A stretch of 64,000 bases of DNA from Trematomus loennbergii (lineage: Eukaryota; Chordata; Actinopteri; Perciformes; Nototheniidae), in contig JAAOOA010000619.1 of NCBI GenBank assembly GCA_012861695.1, positions 83,501 to 147,500 of the forward strand, given 5' to 3'. The notes under the pieces are model-generated. The model was not told where the DNA came from. It saw only the letters and a list, made by a program, of their open reading frames with translations, and did no database searches. Every line of letters begins with the position of its first letter. The first letter of the stretch is position 1. Below are positions 1 to 14,600 of the stretch, piece by piece. The position numbers and the translations under genes were made by a program.

Positions 1-1536
1 TTATCTAGTGTTTCTATCATTATCTAGTGTTTCTATCTTTATCTAGTGGTTCTATCATTATCTATTGTTTCTATCATTATCTAGTGTTTCTATCATTATC
101 TATTGTTTTCTATCATTATCTAGTGTTTCTATCTTTATCTAGTGTTTCTATCAACTAGTGTTTCTATCATTATCTAGTGTTTCTATCATTATCTAGTGTT
201 TCTATCATTATCTATTGTTTCTATCATTATCTAGTGTTTCTATCATTATCTAGTGTTTCTATCATTATCTATTGTTTCTATCATTATCTAGTGTTTTATC
301 TTTATCTAGTGTTTCTATCAACTAGTGTTTCTATCATTATCTAGTGATTCTATCATTATCTAGTGTTTCTATCATTATCTATTGTTTCTATCATTATCTA
401 GTGTTTCTATCATTATCTATTGTTTCTATCATTCTAGTGTTTCTATCATTATCTAGTGTTTCTATCTTTATCTGGTGTTTCTATCATTATCTAGTGTTTC
501 TATCATTAACTAGTGTTTCTATCTTTATCTAGTGGTTTCTATCATTATCTAGTGTTTCTATCATTAACTAGTGTTTCTATCATTATCTAGTGTTTCTATC
601 TTTAACTAGTGTTTCTGTCATTATCTAGTGTTTCTATCATTATCTAGTGTTTCTATCTTTATCTAGTGTTTTCTATCTTAACTAGTGTTTCTGTCATTAT
701 CTAGTGTTTTTATCATTATCTAGTGTTTCTATCAACTACTGTTTCTATCATTATCTAGTGTTTCTATCTTTATCTAGTGTTTCTATCAACTACTGTTTCT
801 ATCATTATCTAGTGTTTCTATCATTATCTTGTTTCTATCATTATCTAGTGTTTCTATCATTATCTAGTGTTTCTATCATTATCTATTGTTTCTATCATTA
901 TCTAGTTTTCTATCATTAACTAGTGTTTCTATCATTATCTAGTGTTCTATCATTAACTAGTGTTTCTATCATTATCTAGTGTTTCTATCATTAACTAGTG
1001 TTTCTATCATATCTAGTGTTTCTATCTTTATCTAGTGTTTCTATCATTACTAGTGTTTCTATCATTTCTAGTGTTTCTATCATTATCTAGTGTTTCTATC
1101 ATTATCTAGTGTTTCTATCATTATCTAGTGTTTCTATCATTATCTAGTGTTTCTATCATTATCTATTGTTTCTATCATTATCTAGTGTTTCTATCATTAT
1201 CTAGTGTTCTATCATTAACTAGTGTTTCTATCATTAACTAGTGTTTCTATCATTAACTAGTGTTTCTATCATTAACTAGTGTTTCTATCTTTAACTAGTG
1301 TTTCTATCTTTATCTAGTGTTTCTATCATTAACTAGTGTTTCTATCATTATCTAGTGTTTCTATCATTATCTAGTGTTTCTATCATTACTAGTGTTTCTA
1401 TCATTATCTAGTGTTTCTATCATTATCTAGTGTTTCTATCATTTATCTAGTGTTTTCTATCATTATCTAGTGTTTTATCATTATCTAGTGTTTCTATCAT
1501 TCTAGTGTTTCTATCTTTATCTAGTGTTTCTATCAT

Positions 1537-2215
1537 TATAATAATAATAATATAATAATACATTTATTTTATATAGGCGCCTTTCAAGGCTCTCAAGGTC
1601 GCTGTACAAATACATAAAAAACAAGATGCACATAGATAACACCAGCATAAGAAACATAAACAAGACAATGCAGTATATAAATCAATCAAATAACCAAATA
1701 AATAAAAAACAGAGGATGTGTGATGGATAATGATCAGGCTGGATATGCGAGTGTGAAGAGATATGTTTTGAGGCGTGATTTGAAAATGGGGAGAGAGTCA
1801 TTGTTGCGGATGTCAGGTGGGAGGGAGTTCCAGAGGCGGGTGCAGAGCGGCTGAAGGCTCTGGACCCCATGGTGGTTAAACGGAAGGGGGTGCTGAGGTG
1901 AGGGAAGCAGAAGACCTGAGTGTGCGGATGGGTGTGTTGATGTGCAGGAGGTCGGAGATGTACAGAGGAGTGAGGTTATGATGGCCTTAAAGGCGAGGAG
2001 CAGAATCTTAAAACTATACAGGATTTGACGGGGAGCCAGTGAAGTTGCTGAAGAACAGGAGTGATGTGGTTAATGGAGGGGGTTCTGGTAATGATGCGGC
2101 GGCAGAGTTCTGAACCAGTTGAAGTCTGTGGATGTATTTGAGAGGGAAACCAAAGAGAAGGGAGTTGCAGTAGTCATGCGGGAAGTGACCAGGGTGTGAA
2201 CAAGAATGGCGGTGG
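1537..2215. mobile_element. Retroelement-like insert in the satellite, copy 1
   Basis: This non-satellite block starts with an ATT/AAT-rich tail and the phrase GGCGCCTTTCAAGG, then runs through a GC-richer body to a sharp junction back into the 19-bp repeat. The body resembles a dispersed repeat common in fish genomes, probably a piece of a non-LTR retroelement. That family assignment is from memory and tentative. Reading frames are broken and no reverse transcriptase motif is visible. It is nearly identical to 4993-5673, including both junctions. Confidence 0.75.
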
Positions 2216-4992
2216 TCTAGTGTTTCTATCATTATCAAGTGTTTCTATCATTAACAAGTGTTTCTATCATTAACTCGTGTTTTTATCTAGTGTTTCTATC
2301 ACTATCTAGTGTTTCTATCATTAACTAGTGTTCTATCATTATCTAGTGTTTCTATCTTTATCTAGTGTTTCTATCATTATCTAGTGTTTCTATCATTAAC
2401 TAGTGTTTCTATCTATCATAACTAGTGTTTTTATCTAGTGTTTCTATCACTATCTAGTGTTCTATCATTAACTAGTGTTTCTATCACTATCTAGTGTTTC
2501 TATCATTAACTAGTGTTTCTATCATTATCTAGTGTTTCTATCATTATCTAGTGTTTCTATCATTAACTAGTGTTTCTATCATTATCTAGTGTTTCTATCA
2601 CTATCTAGTGTTTCTATCATTAACTAGTGTTTCTATCATTATCTAGTGTTTCTATCATTTATCTTGTGTTTCTATCATTATCTAGTGTTTATATCATTAA
2701 CTAGTGTTTATATCATTAACTAGTGTTTATATCACTATCTAGTGTTTCTATCATTAACTAGTGTTTATATCACTATCTAGTGTTTCTATCATTAACTAGT
2801 GTTTATATCACTATCTAGTGTTTCTATCATTATCTAGTGTTTCTATCATTATCTAGTGTTTATATCACTATCTAGTGTTTATATCATTAACTAGTGTTTA
2901 TATCACTATCTAGTGTTTCTATCACTATCTCGTGTTTCTATCACTATCTCGTGTTTCTATCACTATCTATATGTTTCTATCATTAACTAGTGTTTCTATC
3001 ATTATCTAGTGTTTCTATCATTATCTAGTGTTTCTATCATTAACTAGTGTTTCTATCATTATCTAGTGTTTCTATCATTAACTAGTGTTTCTATCACTAT
3101 CTAGTGTTTCTATCATTAACTAGTGTTTCTATCATTATCTAGTGGTTTCTATCATTAACTAGTGTTTCTATCACTATCTAGTGTTTCTATCATTAACTAG
3201 TGTTTCTATCACTATCTAGTGTTTCTATCATTATCTAGTGTTTCTATCATTATCTATTGTTTCTATCATTATCTAGTGTTCTATCATTATCTAGTGTTTC
3301 TATCACTATCTAGTGTTTCTATCATTAACTAGTGTTTCTATCACTATCTAGTGTTTCTATCATTATCTAGTGTTTCTATCATTATCTATTGTTTCTATCA
3401 TTATCTAGTGTTTCTATCATTATCTAGTGTTTCTATCATTAACTAGTGTTTCTATCACTATCTAGTGTTTCTATCATTAACTAGTGTTTCTATCATTATC
3501 TAGTGTTTCTATCATTATCTATTGTTTCTATCATTAACTAGTGTTTCTATCATTATCTAGCATTTCTATCATTATCTAGTGTTTCTATCATTATCTAGTG
3601 TTTCTATCATATCTAGTGTTTCTATCATTAACTAGTGTTTCTATCATTATCTAGCATTTCTATCATTAACTAGCGTTTCTATCATTATCTAGTGTTTCTA
3701 TCTTTATCTATTTTCTATCATTATCTAGTGTTTCTATCTTTATCTAGTGTTTCTATCATTATCTAGTGTTTCTCTCATTATCTAGTGTTTCTATCATTAC
3801 TAGTGTTTTCTATCATTATCTAGTGTTTCTATCATTATCTAGTGTTTCTATCATTAACTAGTGTTTCTATCATTAACTAGTGTTTCTATCATTATCTAGT
3901 GTTTCTATCATTATCTAGCTTTTCTATCATTATCTAGTGTTTTCTATCTTTATCTAGTGTTTCTATCATTATCTAGTGTTTCTATCATTATCTAGTGTTT
4001 CTATCATTATCTAGTGTTTCTATCATTAACTAGTGTTTCTATCTTTATCTAGTGTTTCTATCATTATCTAGTGTTTCTATCATTATCTAGTGTTTCTTTC
4101 ATTAACTAGTGTTTCTATCATTCTAGTGTTTCTATCTTTATCTAGTGTTTCTATCATTAACTAGTGTTTCTATCATTATCTAGTGTTTCTATCATTATCT
4201 AGTGTTTCTATCATTAACTAGTGTTTCTATCTTTATCTAGTGTTTCTATCATTATCTAGTGTTTCTATCATATCTAGTGTTTCTTCATTAACTAGTGTTT
4301 CTATCATTATCTAGTGTTTCTATCATTAACTAGTGTTTCTATCATTATCTAGTGTTTCTATCATTAACTAGTGTTTCTTTCATTAACTAGTGTTTCTATC
4401 ATTATCTAGTGTTTCTATCATTATCTATATGTTTCTATCATTATCTAGTGTTTTCTATCATTATCTAGCATTTCTATCATTAACTAGTGTTTCTATCATT
4501 ATCTAGTGTTTTCTATCATTAACTAGTGTTTCTTTCATTAACTAGTGTTTTCTATCTTTATCTAGTGTTTCTATCATTCACTAGTGTTTCTATCATTATC
4601 TAGTGTTTCTATCATTATCTAGCATTTCTATCATTAACTAGTGTTCTATCATTATCTAGTGTTTCTATCATTATCTAGTGTTTCTATCATTATCTAGCAT
4701 TTCTATCATTAACTAGTGTTTCTATCATTATCTAGTGTTTCTATCATTAACTAGTGTTTCTTTCATTATCTAGTGTTTCTATCATTATCTAGTGTTTCTA
4801 TCATTACTAGTGTTTCTATCATTAACTAGTGTTTCTATCATTATCTAGTGTTTCTATCATTAACTAGTGTTTCTATCATTATCTAGTGTTTCTATCTTTA
4901 TCTAGTGTTTTCTATCTTTATCTAGTGTTTCTATCATATCTAGTGTTTCTATCATTATCTAGTGTTTCTATCTTTATCTAGTGTTTCTATCA

Positions 4993-5673
4993 TTATAATA
5001 ATAATAATAATAATACATTTATTTTATATAGGCGCCTTTCAAGGCTCTCAAGGTCGCTGTACAAATACATAAAAAACAAGATACACAATAGATAACACCA
5101 GCATAAGAAACATAAACAAGACAATGCAGTATATAAATCATCAATAAACAAATAAATAAAAAACAGAGGATGTGTGATGGATAATGATCAGGGTGGATAT
5201 GCGAGTGTGAAGAGATATGTTTTGAGGCGTGATTTGAAAATGGGGAAGAGTCATTGTTGCGGATGTCAGGTGGGAGGGAGTTCCAGAGGCGGGTGCAGAG
5301 CGGCTGAAGGCTCTGGACCCCATGGTGGTTTAAACGGAAGGGGGGTGCGTGAGGTGGAGGGAAGCAGAAGACCTGAGTGTGCGGATGGGTGTGTTGATGT
5401 GCAGGAGGTCGGAGATGTACAGAGGAGTGAGGTTATGGATGGCCTTAAAGGCGAGGAGCATAATCTTAAAAACTATACGGGATTTGACGGGGAGCCAGTG
5501 AAGTGCTGAAGAACAGGAGTGATGTGGTTAATGGAGGGGGTTCTGGTAATGATGCGGGCGGCAGAGTTTCTGAACCAGTTGAAGTCTGTGGATGTATTTG
5601 AGAGGGAGACCAAGAAGGGAGTTGCAGTAGTCGATGCGGGAAGTGACCAGGGTGTGAACAAGAATGGCGGTGG
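4993..5673. mobile_element. Retroelement-like insert in the satellite, copy 2
   Basis: A second copy of the 1537-2215 segment in the same orientation, with identical junctions to the satellite and only scattered substitutions and short indels. Shared junctions imply that the copies arose by duplication of a block containing insert plus satellite, not by two insertions. Short open frames inside differ between copies because of indels and are not genes. Confidence 0.78.
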
Positions 5674-8600
5674 TCTAGTGTTTCTATCATTATCTAGTGT
5701 TTCTATCATTAACTAGTGTTTATATCATTATCTAGTGTTTCTATCATTATCTAGTGTTTCTATCTTTTATCTAGTGTTTCTATCATTATCTAGTGTTTCT
5801 ATCAACTAGTGTTTCTATCATTATCTAGTGTTTCTATCATTATCTAGTGTTTCTATCATTATCTATTGTTTCTATCATTATCTAGTGTTTCTATCATTAT
5901 CTATTGTTTCTATCATTATCTAGTGTTTCTATCATTATCTAGTGTTTCTATCTTTATCTAGTGTTTCTATCATTATCTAGTGTTTCTATCATTAACTAGT
6001 GTTTCTATCTTTATCTAGTGTTCTATCTTTATCTAGTGTTTCTATCTTTATCTAGTGTTTCTATCATTATCTAGTGTTTCTATCATTAACTAGTGTTTCT
6101 ATCATTATCTAGTGTTTCTATCTTACTAGTGTTCTGTCATTATCTAGTGTTTCTATCATTATCTAGTGTTTCTATCTTTATCTAGTGTTTCTATCTTTAA
6201 CTAGTGTTTCTGTCATTATCTAGTGTTTCTATCATTATCTAGTGTTTCTATCAACTACTGTTTCTATCATTATCTAGTGTTTCTATCTTTATCTAGTGTT
6301 TCTATCAACTACTGTTTCTATCATTATCTAGTGTTTCTATCATTATCTAGTGTTTCTATCATTATCTAGTGTTTCTATCATTATCTATTGTTTCTATCAT
6401 TATCTAGTGTTTCTATCATTAACTAGTGTTTCTATCATTATCTAGTGTTTCTATCATTAACTAGTGTTTCTATCATTATCTAGTGTTTCTATCATTAAAT
6501 AGTGTTTCTATCATTATCTAGTGTTTCTATCTTTATCTAGTGTTTCTATCTTTATCTAGTGTTTCTATCATTATCTAGTGTTTCTATCATTAACTAGTGT
6601 TTCTATCTTTATCTAGTGTTTCTATCATTAACTAGTGTTTCTATCATTATCTAGTGTTTCTATCATTATCTAGTGTTTCTATCATTAACTATGTTCTATC
6701 ATTATCTAGTGTTTCTATCATTATCTAGTGTTTCTATCATTATCTAGTGTTTCTATCATTAACTAGTGTTTCTATCATTAACTAGTGTTTCTATCATTAA
6801 TAGTTTTTTATCATTATCTAGTGTTTCTATCATTCTCTATATGTTTCTATCATTAACTAGTGTTTCTATCATTATCTAGTGTTTTCTATCATTAACTAGT
6901 GTTTCTATCATTACTAGTGTTTCTATCATTAACTAGTGTTTCTATCATTAACTAGTGTTTCTATCATTATCTAGTGTTTCTATCATTAACTAGTGTTTCT
7001 ATCATTAACTAGTGTTTCTATCATTAACTAGTGTTTTCTATCATTAAGTAGTGTTTCTATCATTATCTAGTGTTTCTATCATTATCTATATGTTTCTATC
7101 ATTATCTAGTGTTCTATCTTTAACTAGTGTTTCTATCATTAACTAGTGTTCTATCATTATCTAGTGTTTCTATCATTATCTAGTGTTTCTATCATTAACT
7201 AGTGTTCTATCATTATCTATATGTTTCTATCATTATCTAGTGTTTCTATCTTTAACTAGTGTTTCTATCATTAACTAGTGTTTCTATCATTATCTAGTGT
7301 TTCTATCATTATCTAGTGTTTCTATCATTAACTAGTGTTTCTATCATTATCTATATGTTTCTATCATTATCTAGTGTTTCTTTTAACTAGTGTGTCTATC
7401 ATTAACTAGTGTTTCTATCATTATCTAGTGTTTCTATCATTATCTAGTGTTCTATCATTAACTAGTGTTTCTATCATTATCTAGTGTTTCTATCTTTATC
7501 TAGTGTTTTCTATCTTTATCTAGTGTTTCTATCATTCTAGTGTTTCTATCATTAACTAGTGTTTCTATCATTATCTATATGTTTCTATAATTATCTAGTG
7601 TTTCTATCATTATCTAGCATTTCTATCATATCTAGTGTTTCTATCTTTATCTAGTGTTTCTATCATTATCTAGTGTTTCTATCATTATCTAGTGTTTCTA
7701 TCATTTACTAGTGTTTCTATCTTTATCTAGTGTTTCTATCATTATCTAGTGTTTCTATCATTAACTAGTGTTTCTATCTTTATCTAGTGTTTCTATCATT
7801 AACTAGTGTTCTATCATTATCTATATGTTTCTATCATTATCTAGTGTTTCTATCATTCTAGCTTTTCTATCATTATCTAGTGTTTCTATCTTTATCTAGT
7901 GTTTCTATCATTATCTAGTGTTTCTATCATTATCTAGTGTTTCTATCATTATCTAGTGTTTCTATCATTAACTAGTGTTTCTATCTTTATCTAGTGTTTC
8001 TATCATTATCTAGTGTTTCTATCATTAACTAGTGTTTATCATTATCTAGTGTTTCTATCATTATCTAGTGTTTCTATCATAACTAGTGTTTCTATCTTAT
8101 CTAGTGTTTCTATCTTTATCTAGTGTTTCTATCTTTATCTAGTGTTTCTATCATTATCTAGTGTTTTTCATCATTAACTAGTGTTTCTATCATTATCTAT
8201 ATGTTTCTATAATTATCTAGTGTTTCTATCATTATCTAGCATTTCTATCATTATCTAGTGTTTCTATCTTTATCTAGTGTTTCTATCATTATCTAGTGTT
8301 TCTATCATTATCTAGTGTTTCTATCATTTACTAGTGTTTCTATCTTTATCTAGTGTTTCTATCATTATCTAGTGTTTCTATCATTAACTAGTGTTTCTAT
8401 CTTTATCTAGTGTTTCTATCATTAACTAGTGTTTCTATCATTATCTATATGTTTCTATCATTATCTAGTGTTTCTATCATTATCTAGCTTTTCTATCATT
8501 ATCTAGTGTTTCTATCTTTATCTAGTGTTTCTATCATTATCTAGTGTTTCTATCATTATCTAGTGTTTCTATCATTATCTAGTGTTTCTATCATTAACTA

Positions 8601-11600
8601 GTGTTTCTATCTTATCTAGTGTTTCTATCATTATCTAGTGTTTCTATCATTATCTAGTGTTTCTTTCATTAACTAGTGTTTCTATCATTATCTAGTGTTT
8701 CTATCTTTATCTAGTGTTTCTATCATTAACTAGTGTTTCTATCATTATCTAGTGTTTCTATCATTATCTAGTGTTTCTATCATTAACTAGTGTTTCTATC
8801 TTTATCTAGTGTTTCTATCATTATCTAGTTTTCTATCATTATCTAGTGTTTCTTCATTAACTAGTGTTTCTATCATTATCTAGTGTTTCTATCATTAACT
8901 AGTTTTCTATCATTATCTAGTGTTTTCTATCATTAACTAGTGTTTCTTTCATAACTAGTGTTTCTATCATTATCTAGTGTTTCTATCATTATCTATATGT
9001 TTCTATCATTATCTAGTGTTTCTATCATTATCTAGCATTTCTATCATTACTAGTGTTTCTATCATTATCTAGTGTTTCTATCATTAACTAGTGTTTCTTT
9101 CATTAACTAGTGTTTCTATCTTTATCTAGTGTTTCTATCATTCACTAGTGTTTCTATCATTATCTAGTGTTTCTATCATTATCTAGCATTTCTATCATAA
9201 CTAGTGTTTCTATCATTATCTAGTGTTTCTATCATTATCTAGTGTTTCTATCATTATCTAGCATTTCTATCATTAACTAGTGTTTCTATCATTATCTAGT
9301 GTTCTATCATTAACTAGTGTTTCTTCATTATCTAGTGTTTCTATCATTATCTAGTGTTTCTATCATTACTAGTGTTTCTATCATTAACTAGTGTTTCTAT
9401 CATTATCTAGTGTTTCTATCATTAACTAGTGTTTCTATCATTATCTAGTGTTTCTATCTTTATCTAGTGTTTCTATCTTTATCTAGTGTTTCTATCATTA
9501 TCTAGTGTTTCTATCATTAACTAGTGTTTCTATCATTATCTATATGTTTCTATCATTATCTAGTGTTTCTATCATTATCTAGCATTTCTAGTGTTTCTAT
9601 CATTATCTAGTGTTTCTATCATTAACTAGTGTTTCTATCTTTATCTAGTGTTTCTATCATTATCTAGTGTTTCTATCATTAACTAGTGTTTCTATCTTTA
9701 TCTAGTGTTTCTATCATTAACTAGTGTTTCTATCATTATCTAGTGTTTCTATCTTTATCTAGTGTTTCTATCATTAACTAGTGTTTCTATCATTATCTAG
9801 TGTTTCTATCATTATCTAGTGTTTCTATCATTAACTAGTGTTTCTATCTTTATCTAGTGTTTCTATCATTATCTAGTGTTCTATCATTATCTAGTGTTTC
9901 TTTCATTAACTAGTGTTTCTATCATTATTAGTGTTTCTATCATTAACTAGTGTTTCTATCATTATCTAGTGTTTCTATCATTAACTAGTGTTTCTTTCAT
10001 TAACTAGTGTTTCTATCATTATCTAGTGTTTCTATCATTATCTATATGTTTCTATCATTATCTAGTGTTTCTATCATTATCTAGCATTTCTATCATTAAC
10101 TAGTGTTTCTATCATTATCTAGTGTTTCTATCATTAACTAGTGTTCTTTCATTAACTAGTGTTTCTATCTTTATCTAGTGTTTCTATCATTAACTAGTGT
10201 TTCTATCATTATCTAGTGTTTCTATCATTATCTAGCATTTCTATCATTAACTAGTGTTTCTATCATTATCTAGTGTTTCTATCATTAACTAGTGTTTCTA
10301 TCATTATCTAGTGTTTCTATCATTAACTAGTGTTTCTATCATTATCTAGTGTTTCTATCTTTATCTAGTGTTTCTATCATTATCTATATGTTTCTATCAT
10401 TATCTAGTGTTTCTATCATTAACTAGTGTTTCTATCATTATCTAGTGTTTCTATCATTATCTAGTGTTTCTATCTTTATCTAGTGTTTCTATCATTATCT
10501 AGTGTTTCTATCTTCATCTGGTGTTTCTATCATTATCTAGTGTTTCTATCTTTATCTAGTGTTTCTATCATTATCTATATGTTTCTATCATTAACTAGTG
10601 TTTCTATCTTTATCTAGTGTTTCTATCATTATCTAGTGTTTCTATCATTATCTAGTGTTTCTATCTTTATCTAGTGTTTCTATCATTATCTATATGTTTC
10701 TATCATTATCTAGTGTTTCTATCATTAACTAGTGTTTCTATCATTATCTAGTGTTTCTATCATTATCTAGTGTTTCTATCTTTATCTAGTGTTTCATCAT
10801 TATCTAGTGTTTCTATCTTCATCTGGTGTTTCTATCATTATCTAGTGTTTCTATCTTTATCTAGTGTTTCTATCATTATCTAGTGTTTCTATCATTAACT
10901 AGTGTTTCTATCTTTATCTAGTGTTTCTATCATAACTAGTGTTTCTATCTTTATCTAGTGTTTCTATCATTATCTAGTGTTTCTATCTTTATCTAGTGTT
11001 TCTATCATTAACTAGTGTTTCTATCATTATCTAGTGTTTCTATCATTATCTAGCATTTCTATCATTAACTAGTGTTTCTATCATTATCTAGTGTTTCTAT
11101 CATTAACTAGTGTTTCTTTCATTAACTAGTGTTTCTATCTTTATCTAGTGTTTCTATCATTAAAGTGTTTCTATCATTATCTAGTGTTTCTATCATTATC
11201 TAGCATTTCTATCATTAACTAGTGTTTCTATCATTATCTAGTGTTTCTATCATTAACTAGTGTTTCTATCATTATCTAGTGTTTCTATCATTAACTAGTG
11301 TTTCTATCATTATCTAGTGTTTCTATCTTTATCTAGTGTTTCTATCATTATCTATATGTTTCTATCATTATCTAGTGTTTCTATCATTAACTAGTGTTTC
11401 TATCATTATCTAGTGTTTCTATCATTATCTAGTGTTTCTATCTTTATCTAGTGTTTCTATCATTATCTAGTGTTTCTATCTTCATCTGGTGTTTCTATCA
11501 TTATCTAGTGTTTCTATCTTTATCTAGTGTTTCTATCATTATCTATATGTTTCTATCATTAACTAGTGTTTCTATCTTTATCTAGTGTTTCTATCATTAT

Positions 11601-14600
11601 CTAGTGTTTCTATCATTATCTAGTGTTTCTATCTTTATCTAGTGTTTCTATCATTATCTATATGTTTCTATCATTATCTAGTGTTTCTATCATTAACTAG
11701 TGTTTCTATCATTATCTAGTGTTTCTATCATTATCTAGTGTTTCTATCTTTATCTAGTGTTTCTATCATTATCTAGTGTTTCTATCTTCATCTGGTGTTT
11801 CTATCATTATCTAGTGTTTCTATCTTTATCTAGTGTTTCTATCATTATCTAGTGTTTCTATCATTAACTAGTGTTTCTATCTTTATCTAGTGTTTCTATC
11901 ATTAACTAGTGTTTCTATCTTTATCTAGTGTTTCTATCATTATCTAGTGTTTCTATCTTTATCTAGTGTTTCTATCATTAACTAGTGTTTCTATCATTAT
12001 CTATATGTTTCTATCATTATCTAGTGTTTCTATCATTATCTAGCATTTCTATCATTATCTAGTGTTTCTATCTTTATCTAGTGTTTCTATCATTATCTAG
12101 TGTTTCTATCATTATCTAGTGTTTCTATCATTAACTAGTGTTTCTATCTTTATCTAGTGTTTCTATCATTATCTAGTGTTTCTATCATTAACTAGTGTTT
12201 CTATCTTTATCTAGTGTTTCTATCATTAACTAGTGTTTCTATCATTATCTAGTGTTTCTATCTTTATCTAGTGTTTCTATCATTAACTAGTGTTTCTATC
12301 ATTATCTAGTGTTTCTATCATTATCTAGTGTTTCTATCATTAACTAGTGTTTCTATCTTTATCTAGTGTTCTATCATTATCTAGTGTTTCTATCATTATC
12401 TAGTGTTTCTTTCATTAACTAGTGTTTCTATCATTATCTAGTGTTTCTATCATTAACTAGTGTTTCTATCATTATCTAGTGTTTCTATCATTAACTAGTG
12501 TTTCTTTCATTAACTAGTGTTTCTATCATTATCTAGTGTTTCTATCATTATATATATGTTTCTATCATTATCTAGTGTTTCTATCATTATCTAGCATTTC
12601 TATCATTAACTAGTGTTTCTATCATTATCTAGTGTTTCTATCATTAACTAGTGTTTCTTTCATTAACTAGTGTTTATCTTTATCTAGTGTTTCTATCATT
12701 AACTAGTGTTTCTATCATTATCTAGTGTTTCTATCATTATCTAGCATTTCTATCATTAACTAGTGTTTCTATCATTATCTAGTGTTTCTATCATTAACTA
12801 GTGTTTCTATCATTATCTAGTGTTTCTATCTTTATCTAGTGTTTCTATCATTATCTATATGTTTCTATCATTATCTAGTGTTTCTATCATTAACTAGTGT
12901 TTCTATCATTATCTATATGTTTCTATCATTATCTAGTGTTTCTATCATTAACTAGTGTTTCTATCATTATCTAGTGTTTCTATCATTATCTAGCATTTCT
13001 ATCATTAACTAGTGTTTCTATCATTATCTAGTGTTTCTATCATTAACTAGTGTTTCTATCATTATCTAGTGTTTCTATCTTTATCTAGTGTTTCTATCAT
13101 TATCTATATGTTTCTATCTTTATCCAGTGTTTCTATCATTAACTAGTGTTTCTATCATTATCTAGTGTTTCTATCATTATCTAGTGTTTCTATCTTCATC
13201 TGGTGTTTCTATCATTATCTAGTGTTTCTATCTTTATCTAGTGTTTCTATCATTATCTATATGTTTCTATCATTAACTAGTGTTTCTATCTTTATCTAGT
13301 GTTTCTATCATTATCTAGTGTTTCTATCATATCTAGTGTTTCTATCTTTATCTAGTGTTTCTATCATTATCTATATGTTTCTATCATTATCTAGTGTTTC
13401 TATCATTAACTAGTGTTTCTATCTTTATCTAGTGTTTCTATCATTATCTAGTGTTTCTATCTTTATCTAGTGTTTCTATCATTATCTAGTGTTTCTATCT
13501 TCATCTGGTGTTTCTATCATTATCTAGTGTTTCTATCTTTATCTAGTGTTTCTATCATTATCTAGTGTTTCTATCATTAACTAGTGTTTCTATCTTTATC
13601 TAGTGTTTCTATCATTAACTAGTGTTTCTATCTTTATCTAGTGTTTCTATCATTAACTAGTGTTTCTTTCATTATCTAGGGTTTCTATCATTATCTAGTG
13701 TTTCTATCATTAACTAGTGTTTCTATCATTAACTAGTGTTTCTATCATTATCTAGTGTTTCTATCATTAACTAGTGTTTCTATCATTATCTAGTGTTTCT
13801 ATCATTATCTAGTGTTTCTATCATTAACTAGTGTTTCTATCATTATCTTGTGTTTCTATCTTTATCTAGTGTTTCTATCTTTATCTAGTGTTTCTATCAT
13901 TATCTAGTGTTTCTATCATTAACTAGTGTTTCTATCATTATCTATATGTTTCTATCATTATCTAGTGTTTCTATCATTATCTAGCATTTCTATCATTATC
14001 TAGTGTTTCTATCTTTATCTAGTGTTTCTATCATTATCTAGTGTTTCTATCATTATCTAGTGTTTCTATCATTAACTAGTGTTTCTATCTTTATCTAGTG
14101 TTTCTATCATTATCTAGTGTTTCTATCATTAACTAGTGTTTCTATCTTTATCTAGTGTTTCTATCATTAACTAGTGTTTCTATCATTATCTAGTGTTTCT
14201 ATCTTTATCTAGTGTTTCTATCTTTATCTAGTGTTTTTATCATTATCTAGTGTTTCTATCATTATCTAGTGTTTCTATCATTAACTAGTGTTTCTATCTT
14301 TATCTAGTGTTTCTATCATTATCTAGTGTTTCTATCATTATCTAGTGTTTCTTTCATTAACTAGTGTTTCTATCATTATCTAGTGTTTCTATCTTTATCT
14401 AGTGTTTCTATCATTAACTAGTGTTTCTATCATAATCTAGTGTTTTCTATCATTATCTAGTGTTTCTATCATTAACTAGTGTTTCTATCTTTATCTAGTG
14501 TTTCTATCATTATCTAGTGTTTCTATCATTATCTAGTGTTTCTTTCATTATCTAGTGTTTCTATCATTATCTAGTGTTTCTATCATTATCTAGTGTTTCT

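Noticed and set aside
5174..5509. 111-codon Gly/Arg-rich frame in the satellite insert
   Set aside because: The sister insert at 1.5-2.2 kb has the frame broken, and the composition is that of a retroelement fragment.
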